From NCBI GenBank assembly GCA_036897625.1, contig JAYMTA010000639.1:1-25774 (forward strand): a stretch of DNA of 25,774 bases. The letters run 5' to 3'. The position numbers were made by a program, and so were the translations under genes. This document shows, piece by piece, positions 8,944-19,654 of the stretch (position 1 is the stretch's first letter; each line of letters opens with the position of its first letter). A model generated the notes under the pieces. The model saw only the letters and a list, made by a program, of their open reading frames with translations. It did no database searches and was not told the origin of the DNA. The DNA comes from Pelargonium cotyledonis (Eukaryota; Streptophyta; Magnoliopsida; Geraniales; Geraniaceae).

Positions 8944-9725
8944 GTATTACATGATGCATATAACAAGGTAACTAAAAAAGTTTTGTTGACACGACATAAT
9001 TGACAACATGACCGAACAAGTCAAGACACAAGTACTTACGATTTTGCGTGTTTTGAAAGCCCAATACATTTAAGTATCAGAAATTTATCCTATTCAGCAT
9101 AACAATGTTAGCCAAGACGGGTTTTGTAGGTCAAGTGTTGTGAGAACTAATCACAAACACAACGCGATTACTAAACTAGTTGCGTACACGACAGGATTAC
9201 AAAATTGGCAAGCCCGAAAAAGATTCATGTCATGACAAGTTTTGAGACACGAATTGCAAACTCTAACCTGCAACTACACTTAATACAGACTTTGATCTCA
9301 CAGTTTCAAGTTTCAACTAAAGAAATGTGAAGCTCAGGCCACAAACCATATAGGTGTATTCTTCAGCACAAATTTCAACAATTTAAGACTCTTAGGAAAC
9401 TAGAAGTTGGACTAGCTGCAGCAACAAATGATGTTGCTTTGTTGCCAAGTCGGGCAGAGTGGAAAATTCAATAGTTTTTGTCCCCTGAAGAACAAAGGAG
9501 TAATTTCACGAGGGCCAAGAATTCTAAAACCTGCTCTACCAACTACTACAACCCACAGCTGCAATAAGATCACTACTTTTTTCCAAACACAAGTTCAATC
9601 TTTCAATATTCAAAATTTTACAGATAAGAAATGGATAATACACTAAAACTCATCGTTTTCGCTTGAAAAGAAGTTACAAAGAATGATGACATCAAAAACA
9701 AACCCAATGACAAAATTTTCAACAA

Positions 9726-9735
9726 TTTATTTATT
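9726..9735 (-). terminator. Candidate NAA25 polyadenylation signal
   Basis: On the minus strand there are two overlapping AATAAA hexamers here, about 205 nt past the NAA25 stop. The distance suits a plant 3' UTR. Plant poly(A) signals are loose, so this is a candidate only. Confidence 0.4.
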
Positions 9736-9937
9736 GCACATCTTAAAATCGATGGAAATGCAGTAGAAACAAAATACCAAAACTGCTCGTTCGGCTGCAG
9801 ACCCAGAGCATGACAATCTCTTAAAGTAGATTAAGAACAAAGCAAAAGAACAGAATTCATACCCGATACTCCACTCGACATCTCACTGCATTGCATGGCC
9901 AAAGTAAAGCACCAACAGATTAAGCCAAGAGCACATT

Positions 9938-12900
9938 TCAGAATTGAGCCATCTGCTGTTTTAATCTCTGAAGCAACTTCGATTTTGATTCACAGATTCG
10001 AAGAAACTCGGACAAAACTGTATGCTGTCCCTTGATAGTTTTCTTTGCAACATCAACAGCGCTCCAAGAATTCAATGCTTTGGAAATGCGATCGCCAAAT
10101 TCTGCATCGTTACTAGAGGAGACCAATTTTTCTAGAATCTGGAGTACCTGTCCGGGCCCTTCGTTCTGTCCTTTCAACCGGACAGAGGAGAGAACGATTT
10201 CCAAACTTTCATCAGATGGTCGGTTTAACTGTTCCCTCGACCATTTCATAATTGTGTCTATAGAACCACAGAGAGAATCAATTGAGTTACGTACAGCATG
10301 CAACACTGGAGAGGGTAGCTGATCGGTTTGTCCACCTTTCTTCTTCTTCTTTCCCGATGGAAGACATGACCGGACACAACATTGGATCATGAGGCCGTGC
10401 CAAGCCAATGATTCGGTAACCAACTGCACCAAAATTGGAAGATTGACCAGAGGATAACAAACCAGATGCTCCATAGATTTGACCTTCTCCGAGATGTGTT
10501 TTTCCAACAGTGAACTCACTATGTGCCAAGTACTAGGTTTAGATCCTTCTCCATCTGGTGGCCCGAGTTCATGGGAACTCATGTTCCAAGCGTTTAAAAA
10601 GACAGTGAAGTTCAACCAATCAATCGTATCTGAACCAAAAACCTGCACAGCTTTTAACAGTTATTTACCTCAAAGTTGCACAATTATTGTTGAAAAAACA
10701 TGTATGGTGATTTTATTTGTATTAGAGGACAATGTTTGTTTAAGATGTGCACAAGCTGTCAAAGAACACAAGCCAATGTTTGTGCACATGTCAAACTAAA
10801 AATAATAATCAAATGAGATGACGGCAAGACAGGTATTCTAGTTATACCTCATAAGACTTCGAGCCGCTAGCAACACCAACCACCACATCAATTGCATCGC
10901 AAAAATAGAATCCCAATAACTTAGCATAACGCTCAAGCAAAAACTTGAGCTCTGAGACCCTGGGGTCAGACACAGAACCATTGGCTTCAATATTCTCCTT
11001 GAGTGAAGCTGAAGCACTCTGGATGGACAGATAGATCAGGCGAGGGAGAAGGGATTTTCTCTCAACAACTCTTCGTACGTCTGCTTCCCTTTCTTTTGTC
11101 TGGTTTCAAAGATATAGAACATAAGGACAACACCAAACACATGAATTTAATAAGAGAATAAGATGGCTCCTCAGGATAATTATATGACTAATGAATTTTT
11201 TACATACCGAGTTATCCTTAGGATAGTAGGAGATTCCTTCAAATGGACCTGAAACAACAATTGTACCAGATAATATGAGAAAAGAAAAAAAAAAGGAACA
11301 GAGATGGGATTCCAAATGACAAAGCATGAGTCAACCACAATATATATACACACACACACATAATTAACATAAAAAAATGAGGTGCATCTTATACAAACCT
11401 AAGAGATAATTTTTTTCTGAAGTAGGAGTCCACCAAGGACGAGTCTGCAGATCTTCATTGAATGTCAAAGATTTAGATCCAATCTCATTTGATAGTTCAA
11501 CAAAATGGGTTCCGCATTTCAAGGTTTCCAGAACACTCTAAAAGGAAGTAAGAAAAAATATTATAGCAATCATGAATACTGCATCATAAGAGGATACTTG
11601 GATGGAATTAGCTTGAGAGAAAAAAGGGAAAAAAAAATGAAGAAAAAAAAGAGAGGTAAAAGAACCTCTTCATCTTCAATGTTATCCGCTTTCTGCTTTA
11701 ACTGTAGAATGGGGTCTTCTACTCTTGCCACTAAATACTGATTAGAATGTTGCAACCTTTCTTTAAATTGAACAAATTCTATAACCTGGAATATGAACAT
11801 GATGTAAATGCCACTTCTTACAAGTTAGACCCATATAATATATGTTTTACTATGTTAAAGAAACCAGAAAAGCTAAATGAGAGACCTAAAACAGTGAACG
11901 AGTAAGCCATACTTTGGAGTAATTTCTATGGCGATATGCCAGGAATGTTAGATCCGCTGATTCACGGAAGTGGTCATCCATAAACTTCAGATAATCTTTT
12001 AATAGATTATTTAAATCCATCCAAAGAGGAGACACCGACATCTGGGGTAATATGTGATGAGTGACAGTTTCCATCAATATATTTTTTACATCCAATGACT
12101 TGTACCTAAAAACACGAGTCAAATAATATTTATAAATCCAAGGAAAAAGGAGTACGCCATACATCTATCGAAAATTGAAAAATACATTTAAAATAAAATT
12201 ACAAAAATCAGAAGTGATGCAACAGTATAAACTGACACGTGATTAGCAACTTTACCATTCATAGGCAAGTGAAACAGCACCGAAGTGAGAGTACAGGTGC
12301 AATAATAAGATCTTGTACTGCCACACATGTCTGCAAAAGTACACAAATGAACATAATGAATAATTTTCAGACAGAAACCTTACACACCTCTATAAAACTA
12401 ACCTAATATTACAAGAACCAAGAAAGAGTTCCTCCACTAACTTCATTTTTTAAACAAACCATTTATAAGATGATGTAAATTTGATTAAGTCATGACCAAG
12501 TAGACAGAAACCTTCTTTTCAACAAAATAAGCTTCACAATAGGTGGACCACCCAATGAATTAGCACTAGTAATGTATATAAACCAAGAAAACATAATTGA
12601 ATGAATACAGCAAAAAGTATGGAAACAAATCAAACTTGTATTAATGTACACAACCATGTCATTTACTTTTATTGATAAAATGGGCATCAACAAGTTTTCT
12701 ATCACGGCTAAAAATAAAACAGGTGACTGAATGGACAATATGATGTTACCAAACCTACAGTGTGCATCAATATGTAAAGAACTTCACAATCACAATTTGA
12801 TTTTGGAATCACTTAAACAACAAATTAAAATAGTAAATATAACATATCCTCAACGAAGACTGTCACAATAAAAACTAATTTTGCATGATAATATATCAAA

Positions 12901-15900
12901 ACTAAACATATTTCAAAAGGTAACAGTTGCAATCTGTAAGCCAAAACATTTCCTGACCTTCGTACAGTCAAGCCGAGTTCCAATACCATAATTGCCTCCA
13001 TAAAATATCCAAGATGCTTCGTACGCCAGAATAACTAGAGCCAACAAAAATTTTAAAGTCAGCAACACTAACATCTTAGATAAAAAAAAATAATAGTGCC
13101 ATACAACCAAATATAGCATATGACAATATGGGATACCTGAACCAAGACATTTGCCGCCATTGATAGCAGCTCTTCGCCATGCATGCTCTCTTGCGGATCC
13201 AAGTCCTTTGAAAGCGGAAGGTTTTTACAATACATCTCTACCATTTCTACAGCAGATCCTTCAAGTTCTGGGGAAGAAGACCTTTAGTAAATATGGGGTG
13301 ATTTAAATAGGAAATTCAAACGGATGTGGTGTTTAATTAAAAATAATGACATATTTATGGTCATTTTGAAGAAAAGATATCACCATCAAATACAACAAAT
13401 GGTAGCAAAATTGAGTACTATTAGTATATTACAACAAACTACAGAAGTTGGTATGGCCTAGAAAATATCACGCAATTGAAAACAGGAATCCAGAAGTTGA
13501 AGAGACGCACCACTCAAGGTGAGATTCGATGTTTTTCCGATCAATTCTTGAATTTTGAAAAGTGTAATCGACTTCCCAAGCACTTTGGTTGGAACCGTTG
13601 ATAAGGATTCAGAGCTCTTCAAATTCTCCAGAAACTCGGTCTTTTTTTCTTGAGGAAAAACTTCAAGGAATGCCTCAACATCAGAAGTAAAGCAGGATAG
13701 GTGACTAAACCTGCGTTCAAAACAGAAACAGTTCCACTTGCCTAAAATGTATCAAAGAAAGAAAGAAATTCACAAAGATTAAAAAAGTAGACATACGAAA
13801 TATATATATATATTATTTACCTGCTGAGCTACTTCATTGACAGCCAATTTTAAAATCAACTTAGCACTATGAATTCACAAAAGGATAAACTGATTCAATT
13901 AATAACTAAGTAGAAGATGGGATGGTCATAATATACCTGAAAAAATATTGCATCAGAGCCTCCATCAACTTGTCATTATCCCCCTTTCCAAACAAGTGTT
14001 TCCTCCTTTCAATTTCAAGATGTGCCAAGTAAGGAGTCCTTTCGATACTATTGCTAGTGTCTGCTTGCAACTTTTGTATAAAAGTTGATGCTTCCGATAT
14101 ACGAGATTCAAACTGCATATCCAAGTTTATACACACTTATATCAATAACTCTACCAAACATTGCATGAAAATCACATAACTGATGAAGAAAACAACAATA
14201 CATGGCAATGGTAATTAGAATTCAACAGTTTAAACATTCACCAATTCATCAGTCAAGTGTGAAAGCTTGCAGTCTACAAATTTTGGTGGATATATTGGAT
14301 CTTTCGTGGCTTCGTTGCACCAGCAACTGTCATCTTCCAGCATACAGCCTAGGTAGTGAAGGAAAGACTCCCAATCATCGGGACTGTCAGATAATGTTAA
14401 GGTTCAGATAAGGCCAATGCAAATACATGAAGCAGAACCACATGCTAAAATAGCAATTGAGTGATCTACACAAAAAAGGAGGAAGAGTTCCCTCCATCGA
14501 ATCTGATTGTTGAAGTAAATTTTTTGCACGAAATATACATTCATAAAAGTACAAGTTTCAACAGTCATACCATAATTCTAATATTTTTTTAAATATATCT
14601 GCACCAGAAGCATAGTCACCTGCCCGAGCAAGAAGCCTCCCCTGTCAACTTCAAATGATACGAGTTGATAAGAAAAGCAAGCAACATACAGAAATATGTA
14701 ATTTACAGCATGTTTAAGGAATTCACATGCTGGCTGTAGCATTTAGAATAACGATGAGAAGTGAAGTGATAGCTATAAGGTGTTGAAAGGCTCATTCCAA
14801 TGCACAAACTTTCATCTGGAACATACTTCATACTACTTAGCACATTCGGAACCTTATTTAGCCTTTCACTCGGAACATGCTTAATAAGAGACCCATTCTA
14901 ATGCATAAACTTTCATAAAGCCAGTTTAAATCCATTAAGAAAGGGCAATCTATCTCTCCATGTCATTCTTTTGCATCAATTTTCAGCACTTCAATCACTC
15001 TGAAAAACGAGATCTGCTTTCTCATCTTGAACCTTAGAAGCATGCTTTACAAGGAAACCTCAACAGTCATTGAGCATACCCAGTGTTGATCTTTACCTAC
15101 TAAGTTTCCATCTTTTATCCATATCCATAATAAATTATCACTTAGAGAGTAGCCTTCAAAAAGTACCTGTATGCGTAGCTTATCAACTTCTATCATTAAA
15201 AGTGATCCTAATTTCCCAGAGAGAATTTCCAATGCATCTCTGAATTTAGCTTGCTGTTCCAAAATGGAAATGTAGACCATAAGAGCTGCAAAAAGAGTTA
15301 CACCATCAATTATTAAGTCAAATGTGTATGACATAACAAATGATTTGTACTGATATTCCTGCTTATCCATGATAAACAGGGCAGGAAAATGAGGCTAACC
15401 TTCAGGCTCATGCAAGCTATGTGAGGTGATATGCTTCTTAAGTAATCCTTCAGCCAAGAGTAATAGCTTCTCTCCTCCATTTCCACAAGACACCTATCAG
15501 ATGCTCAGACCCCGCAAATTAAGCACATGAGGTAAAATGATCAGTCTAAGATTAAATGTTGACAAGCAATAAACATGTGTGTAAAGGAGAGGAAGAAGAA
15601 GGAAGGAAGGAAGGACAGAAGGGGAGAGAGTGAGGAGAGATGGAAAAACCTGCAACTGGATGCTACAAACTGCCCACAGTAAGAATCTTTCTTCTCCAAC
15701 CATCTTGTACATTTTTATAGCTGTCTGGCATAAAATGTAAAATAAGTAAGTAAACATTAGCCTAGTTCTTCAAAAACCAATGCCCATGCAAAATCTAGAG
15801 GACTTTAGTGCTGCACAATTAGACAAACCTGTTGCTGCTTAACAAATGAGTACTCGCGAACATAACAATTGAAGAGCCCCATCATTAGTTCCAAATTGTT

Positions 15901-17510
15901 AGGGAATTTTCCACAAGCGAACTCATAACAGCTAGTAGCCAAAGCCACTGAGAACATGAAGAAGATGAATGTAAGGTACTTGACAGAGTTGTGCATTTAA
16001 ACAAATAACATATGTAGTAGTAAAAGCAAATACTCACAGTGATCAAGCCGCTGGAAAACAATTTGCAATGTGCTGAGAGTGAGATCATCCATTAGAACTG
16101 CATCATTGGTATATAACAGTTCTTTGGAACTGAGGCAAACAGATAATGCTTCATCAGATTTCCCCATCCTTTCCAAAATGAGAGCCTTAAGAGCCTGTAG
16201 GGAAAAGAGAAAGGTGATAAGATTGTCCCTCAGCTTTGCCATAAAGGTTCTGACTTTCGACATAGTCTATCATTCAAGTATTTGGTTTCTAAAACCATCA
16301 ACATTCAACATAGAGAAATACAATAGCCTATTTCACCAATTTTCATGTAAAGTCAGTATTTTTCAGAGGTTTTTTTTAAATACATTTTCAGAAAACCATA
16401 AATAGCGATAACATAAAATCAAATGTCTTATATTTAGCCCAAGTCCTACCTGACTCCGTAAAATTTGGAACTTTAAACCCTTCTTAACACAGCAACAACC
16501 AAAACGACCATAATCACAATCACCTATGCTAACCTCAGAGCACATTTTATTAACTATTGAACTCCAAACAAAGATCAATTATTGCAACATAGAGCTCAAT
16601 TTAGTACTTGCAAACATTGCAGTGATTGGAAAGGGAAAAAAAAAACTTCAAGAATGCTTACAATTGATAAAGCAAACAAGTCAAAATTTTCAGAAATACA
16701 ATAGCCTATTTCAACATTTCTATTATAAAGGCAGTACCTTTCAAATATTTGTTTCAAAATGCATTTTTAAGGTACAATCAAATGCCTCTTTAGCCCAAAT
16801 CCATCCTGGTTACCTAAATTCTGGAACTCTATACCCTTCTTAACTCAGCAACAGCCAAAATAGCCATAACCACAATCACCAATAATGACCTCAGAGCACA
16901 TTTCATAACTTTTGAAATCCATGCCAACATCAGTTCTTGCCAAACGAAGCTCAATTTAATAATTTCAACCAGTTCAGTGATTGAAAGAAGAGTTCGTTCA
17001 ACATACATTTTCAGAAAACCATAGATAGCCAGAATATTAAATCAAATGTATCATATAAGCCCCAATCCTACCTGACTAAGTGAATTTGGAACTTTGAATC
17101 AGTAAAAACCAAAACAACCTTAATCACAAACACCAATACTGAACTCATAGCACATTCAATCAACTTTTGAAGTCCAAACAAACCTCAACTCATGCCACAC
17201 AAAGCTCAATTTAGTACTTGAAAGCAATGTAGTGATTGAAAACAAAAAGAAACTTCATATGCTTACAACTGATGAATCAAAAGTCAAACTCAAAACATCT
17301 CCGACGCTAATTAAATGAAATTGCAGGGGAATAAAAGAAAGGAGACAAAATTGATGATCTTACGAGAGCGTATGGTGAATTAGGGTACTTGGAGAGCAGA
17401 GTGGTCGCGAGCTTCAGAGCATTCTTGAACTGGCGAGAATCGATAGCGTCCCAAACCGGTCGAACTCGTCGCTCCGGTAACCCGCCGGCCAAGCCGAACT
17501 TGGAAGCCAT
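9938..17510 (-). CDS. NAA25: NatB auxiliary subunit NAA25 (TCU2)
   Basis: Nineteen exons on the minus strand: 17510-17364, 16194-16038, 15947-15829, 15724-15650, 15493-15400, 15285-15167, 14641-14571, 14383-14242, 14112-13937, 13710-13511, 13267-13137, 13034-12958, 12330-12256, 12105-11913, 11785-11666, 11537-11399, 11248-11208, 11099-10848 and 10642-9938. They give 3033 nt, 1010 aa, near the recalled ~1065 aa of Arabidopsis NAA25. NAA25 is the ribosome-anchoring, TPR-like auxiliary subunit that partners the NAA20 catalytic subunit to acetylate Met-Asp, Met-Glu and Met-Asn N-termini. The N-terminus MASKFGLAGGLPERRVRPVW is the plant family signature. Further on come DDLTLSTLQIV, GLFNCYVREYSFVKQQQ, FMDDHFRESADLTFLAYRHR and RPWWTP. 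A lysine run (GKKKKK) lies near residue 874, and the C-terminus is LKQQMAQF. No catalytic residues are expected. All junctions are GT..AG and in frame. Some short exons (41-77 nt) rest on homology as well as splice sites. Intron 1 is large and repetitive. Confidence 0.96.
16314..17284. repeat. Triplicated segment forming most of NAA25 intron 1
   Basis: Copy 1 runs about 16314-16692, copy 2 about 16693-17000 and copy 3 about 17001-17284. Shared landmarks include GAAATACAATAGCCTATTTCA (copies 1 and 2 only), CATTTTCAGAAAACCATA (1 and 3), AATCAAATG, TAGCCCAA, AACTTTAA/AACTCTAT, AACCAAAAC and GCCAAAAT words, CCATAATCACAATCACC, CTCAGAGCACATTT, AAAGCTCAATTTA and GCAGTGATTG. Copy 3 lacks the first ~65 bp. 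The copies are diverged by many substitutions, so the event is old. All lie between the exon 1 donor (17363) and exon 2 acceptor (16195). Confidence 0.8.
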
Positions 17511-17846
17511 GAGGTCCGATTAGGGCTCGGAGAAGAAGTCCTGTAATGGCGAGAGAGTCTTGTTGTCGCTCTCAGACAGAAGCTTCGATGCAGTGAAGAC
17601 GAAGAAGAAGAAGAAACGGAGTGATGAGCGAAGCGAAGGCGTTGTGTTTTTGTTAAGCGAAACCTAATCCGGTTGTTTGGACACGGTCCTAGTGGGCTTA
17701 CTGGGTTGGGCTTTTTTACTGTTCCCGATTAAACGCACCGTTTTATGCTTTATTTCGCAACTCTTAGGCTTTTAGCCTTCTTAACTATGAATTGTTACCG
17801 GTTTTCCGTTCGAAACTTCCTCTCATTTGAAAATGAATTATAATTA

Positions 17847-18138
17847 AAGTAATGCTATATGTCTCAAATTTTGTACAAAATGATGTATCATACAATGATA
17901 GATGACACATTATTTAATTTATTGATGAGCTGGCATGCCACGTGAACGTCGTGTCTTATAAACCAGGCGCTTCACGCTAGAATTTCATGAGAGGGTGGTG
18001 ATATCATATGTGTCGGGTTTTTATTATTAAAATTTATTTTTAAATCATAAAAATATAAAATAAACGCATGTCACGTAGACTGCCACATTATTTAGTACAT
18101 AAAATTTTGTACAAAATTTTTCACATTTAGCATTTTTC
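17847..18138. mobile_element. Possible Mutator-like MITE
   Basis: The ends form an imperfect inverted repeat of about 37 bp. The left side has AATGCTATATG and, further in, AAATTTTGTACAAAAT; the right side carries AATGCTAAATGTG and AAATTTTGTACAAAAT in reverse. The 9-bp word TTATAATTA occurs just outside both ends (17838-17846 and 18139-18147), as a Mutator-type target duplication would. It is so AT-rich that chance is possible. No coding capacity is seen. Confidence 0.6.
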
Positions 18139-18842
18139 TTATAATTATAAACGTTACGGGTAAGATACATATTTAGAGATAACAATGTCACCTGATCCCG
18201 TTAGAGACCAATATGATGATGTTACACATATAAATCATTTCTTAGAATTTATGTAATTTAATACTATAATATTACAAATGGGACATGTTACATGTTATGA
18301 GGAATCCCTTACCAAACAAGTTGGACATGGGAGGAGAAAATATTCCCCCAATCAACGCTGAAACATGTATGAATTACAGAACCAACCCCATTGTTATGTT
18401 GTGAATCCCATTTTAATGTCTTTCGAGATCGTTAAGCGACTGATTCATGTTTTCTTTTTTGTAAGTGTTATGAAATAGTGTAAACTCTTACTTAGCTAAA
18501 TTTGTGGTATCACCGATCATCACTCTTAATTTATCTTACATTGTATAACTAAATACGTAGATGTGTTTATGAGCAAACTATTGGATAAAATGAAATGATT
18601 ATACGAGCAGATTATTTGATATAACTAGAATAGTATGTATGTTTATCCTATATACCCTCATTTACTTTATTAATTTCAAATCATAGGTTAAAAAGTCAAT
18701 CGATCATAAGTTGTTACTCATTCGAACATAAATATATGGTGGACTTAAATTGAGCTACACTTATTGAGCTTTGACATGAATAAACAGATTAAAAGACGAA
18801 TGTGCAAATACCGAACAACTCTTTATCGCTTAAAATTCAATA

Positions 18843-19065
18843 TTATTATATAGGATAAGTGATTGTTAAAACCAGCTTTTGACCCATTTGTAAGATGCAT
18901 TGCACGGAATATAAATTTTACTAGTTTATAATTTGTGCATTGCACGTGCGTTGAGCAGCTTACAAAAACTTCATGTTTAAAATTTTGTAAGATGCATTGC
19001 AACGGCCGTCCAACGCACGTGCAATGCACGGAATATAAACAATATTATTGTATATGATAAGTGAT
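18843..19065. repeat. Direct and inverted repeat block upstream of SNX2
   Basis: GATAAGTGATTGTTAAAACC occurs twice, near 18855 and 19050, and bounds the block. Inside, TGTAAGATGCATTGCA occurs twice (near 18890 and 18986). TGCATTGCACGTGCGTTG (18936-18953) pairs perfectly with its inverse at 19011-19028. A CACGTG G-box core lies in each arm. The arrangement looks like a decayed transposon with nested repeats. Confidence 0.75.
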
Positions 19066-19477
19066 TGTTAAAACCTACTTACAAAGTGACAAACACAAAA
19101 CAGGATTTGAAGATTAAAGACGAACGATTTGTTTGGCTCCTAGACTTCGGAGAAATAATAACATACAGTGTTGCACGTGATAGTTTCGCTGCACTATCAA
19201 CATCAGCGCACCAATCAAGTTGACCTCTAATTTTCGGTACATCAAGAACACACTAGGTCATGGTACAGTATAATACGCTGTGCCAACCAACACCCGATCA
19301 TATCTTAAGGATCAAGCTGCGGTATAAGCCAAGCCTACCAAGACTTCACAAGTTTCAACAGCCAGAAGAGACAGGTCTTTACTTGCTTCCATAGCCACCA
19401 CCACCACGTGCAGCTCCTGCTCCGATCCTCCTCCGGCGCAAGATCATCCTCTGCCGGAGCTCCGGTCAACGAGACTC

Positions 19478-19492
19478 ATGAGCAATTCGTGA
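19478..19492 (+). promoter_or_regulatory. uORF 1 in the SNX2 leader
   Basis: ATG AGC AAT TCG TGA, a four-codon frame, lies 163 nt ahead of the SNX2 ATG terminus in a stretch that looks like 5' UTR. It would be translated only if the transcript starts upstream of it. Confidence 0.4.
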
Positions 19493-19549
19493 TCGAAGCT
19501 CGAGTTTCTGTAAATCTCTGTTTCTTTATTCATCTTTTTTAGACTAATC

Positions 19550-19561
19550 ATGCAGTGGTAA
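19550..19561 (+). promoter_or_regulatory. uORF 2 in the SNX2 leader
   Basis: ATG CAG TGG TAA, a three-codon frame, lies about 93 nt upstream of the SNX2 start. If the leader carries an intron here (a GTAAAT at 19510 and a TTTTTTAG at 19542 are possible sites), this uORF would still remain in the mature leader. Confidence 0.35.
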
Positions 19562-19654
19562 TTATCCTAATTCTGTTTTTGTTTAACCTAATTTGAAGAA
19601 GACACAACGTGTTTGGATTTTTGTTGAGAGATTGAATTTGAAGTGTTGGAGAAG

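Larger units (their letters stand above)
6903..9937. other. Long spacer between the laccase promoter and the NAA25 3' end
   Basis: About 3 kb with no supported gene. It contains the laccase promoter side (TATA at 6984-6995), very AT-rich DNA (about 7840-7980), a complete Stowaway-type MITE (8181-8436), a recent tandem duplication (8815-8943), and a stretch at about 8980-9260 with many ACACGA/GACACG words typical of decayed plant retroelement DNA. The frames at 7088-7300, 7401-7643, 7482-7709 and 9428-9646 show no family features. Confidence 0.55.
17511..19380. other. Divergent spacer between NAA25 and SNX2
   Basis: The first ~150 bp hold the probable NAA25 leader, which on the minus strand is rich in CTTCTT repeats, a common plant 5'-UTR feature. 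There is no clear TATA box. Beyond it lie a possible Mutator-like MITE (17847-18138), plain AT-rich DNA to about 18830, and a repeat-rich block with an 18-bp inverted repeat (18840-19065). The frame at 18823-19029 comes from that repeat block and is not a supported gene. Confidence 0.55.

Noticed and set aside
9428-9646. 72-aa open frame near the NAA25 3' end
   Set aside because: No family features; it lies in a spacer or the far 3' flank of NAA25 and is not backed by any splice or codon signal.
11505-11741. 78-aa plus-strand Lys-rich open frame
   Set aside because: It arises from a purine-rich NAA25 intron and antisense of exons 15 and 16.
13799-13815. AT-dinucleotide run and nearby short microsatellites (also GGAA repeats near 15600)
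   Set aside because: Ordinary intronic simple repeats with no sign of function.
19643-19654. Four extra N-terminal codons on SNX2
   Set aside because: They would need a GTG start. The ATG pair at 19655 matches the usual MM start of plant SNX2.
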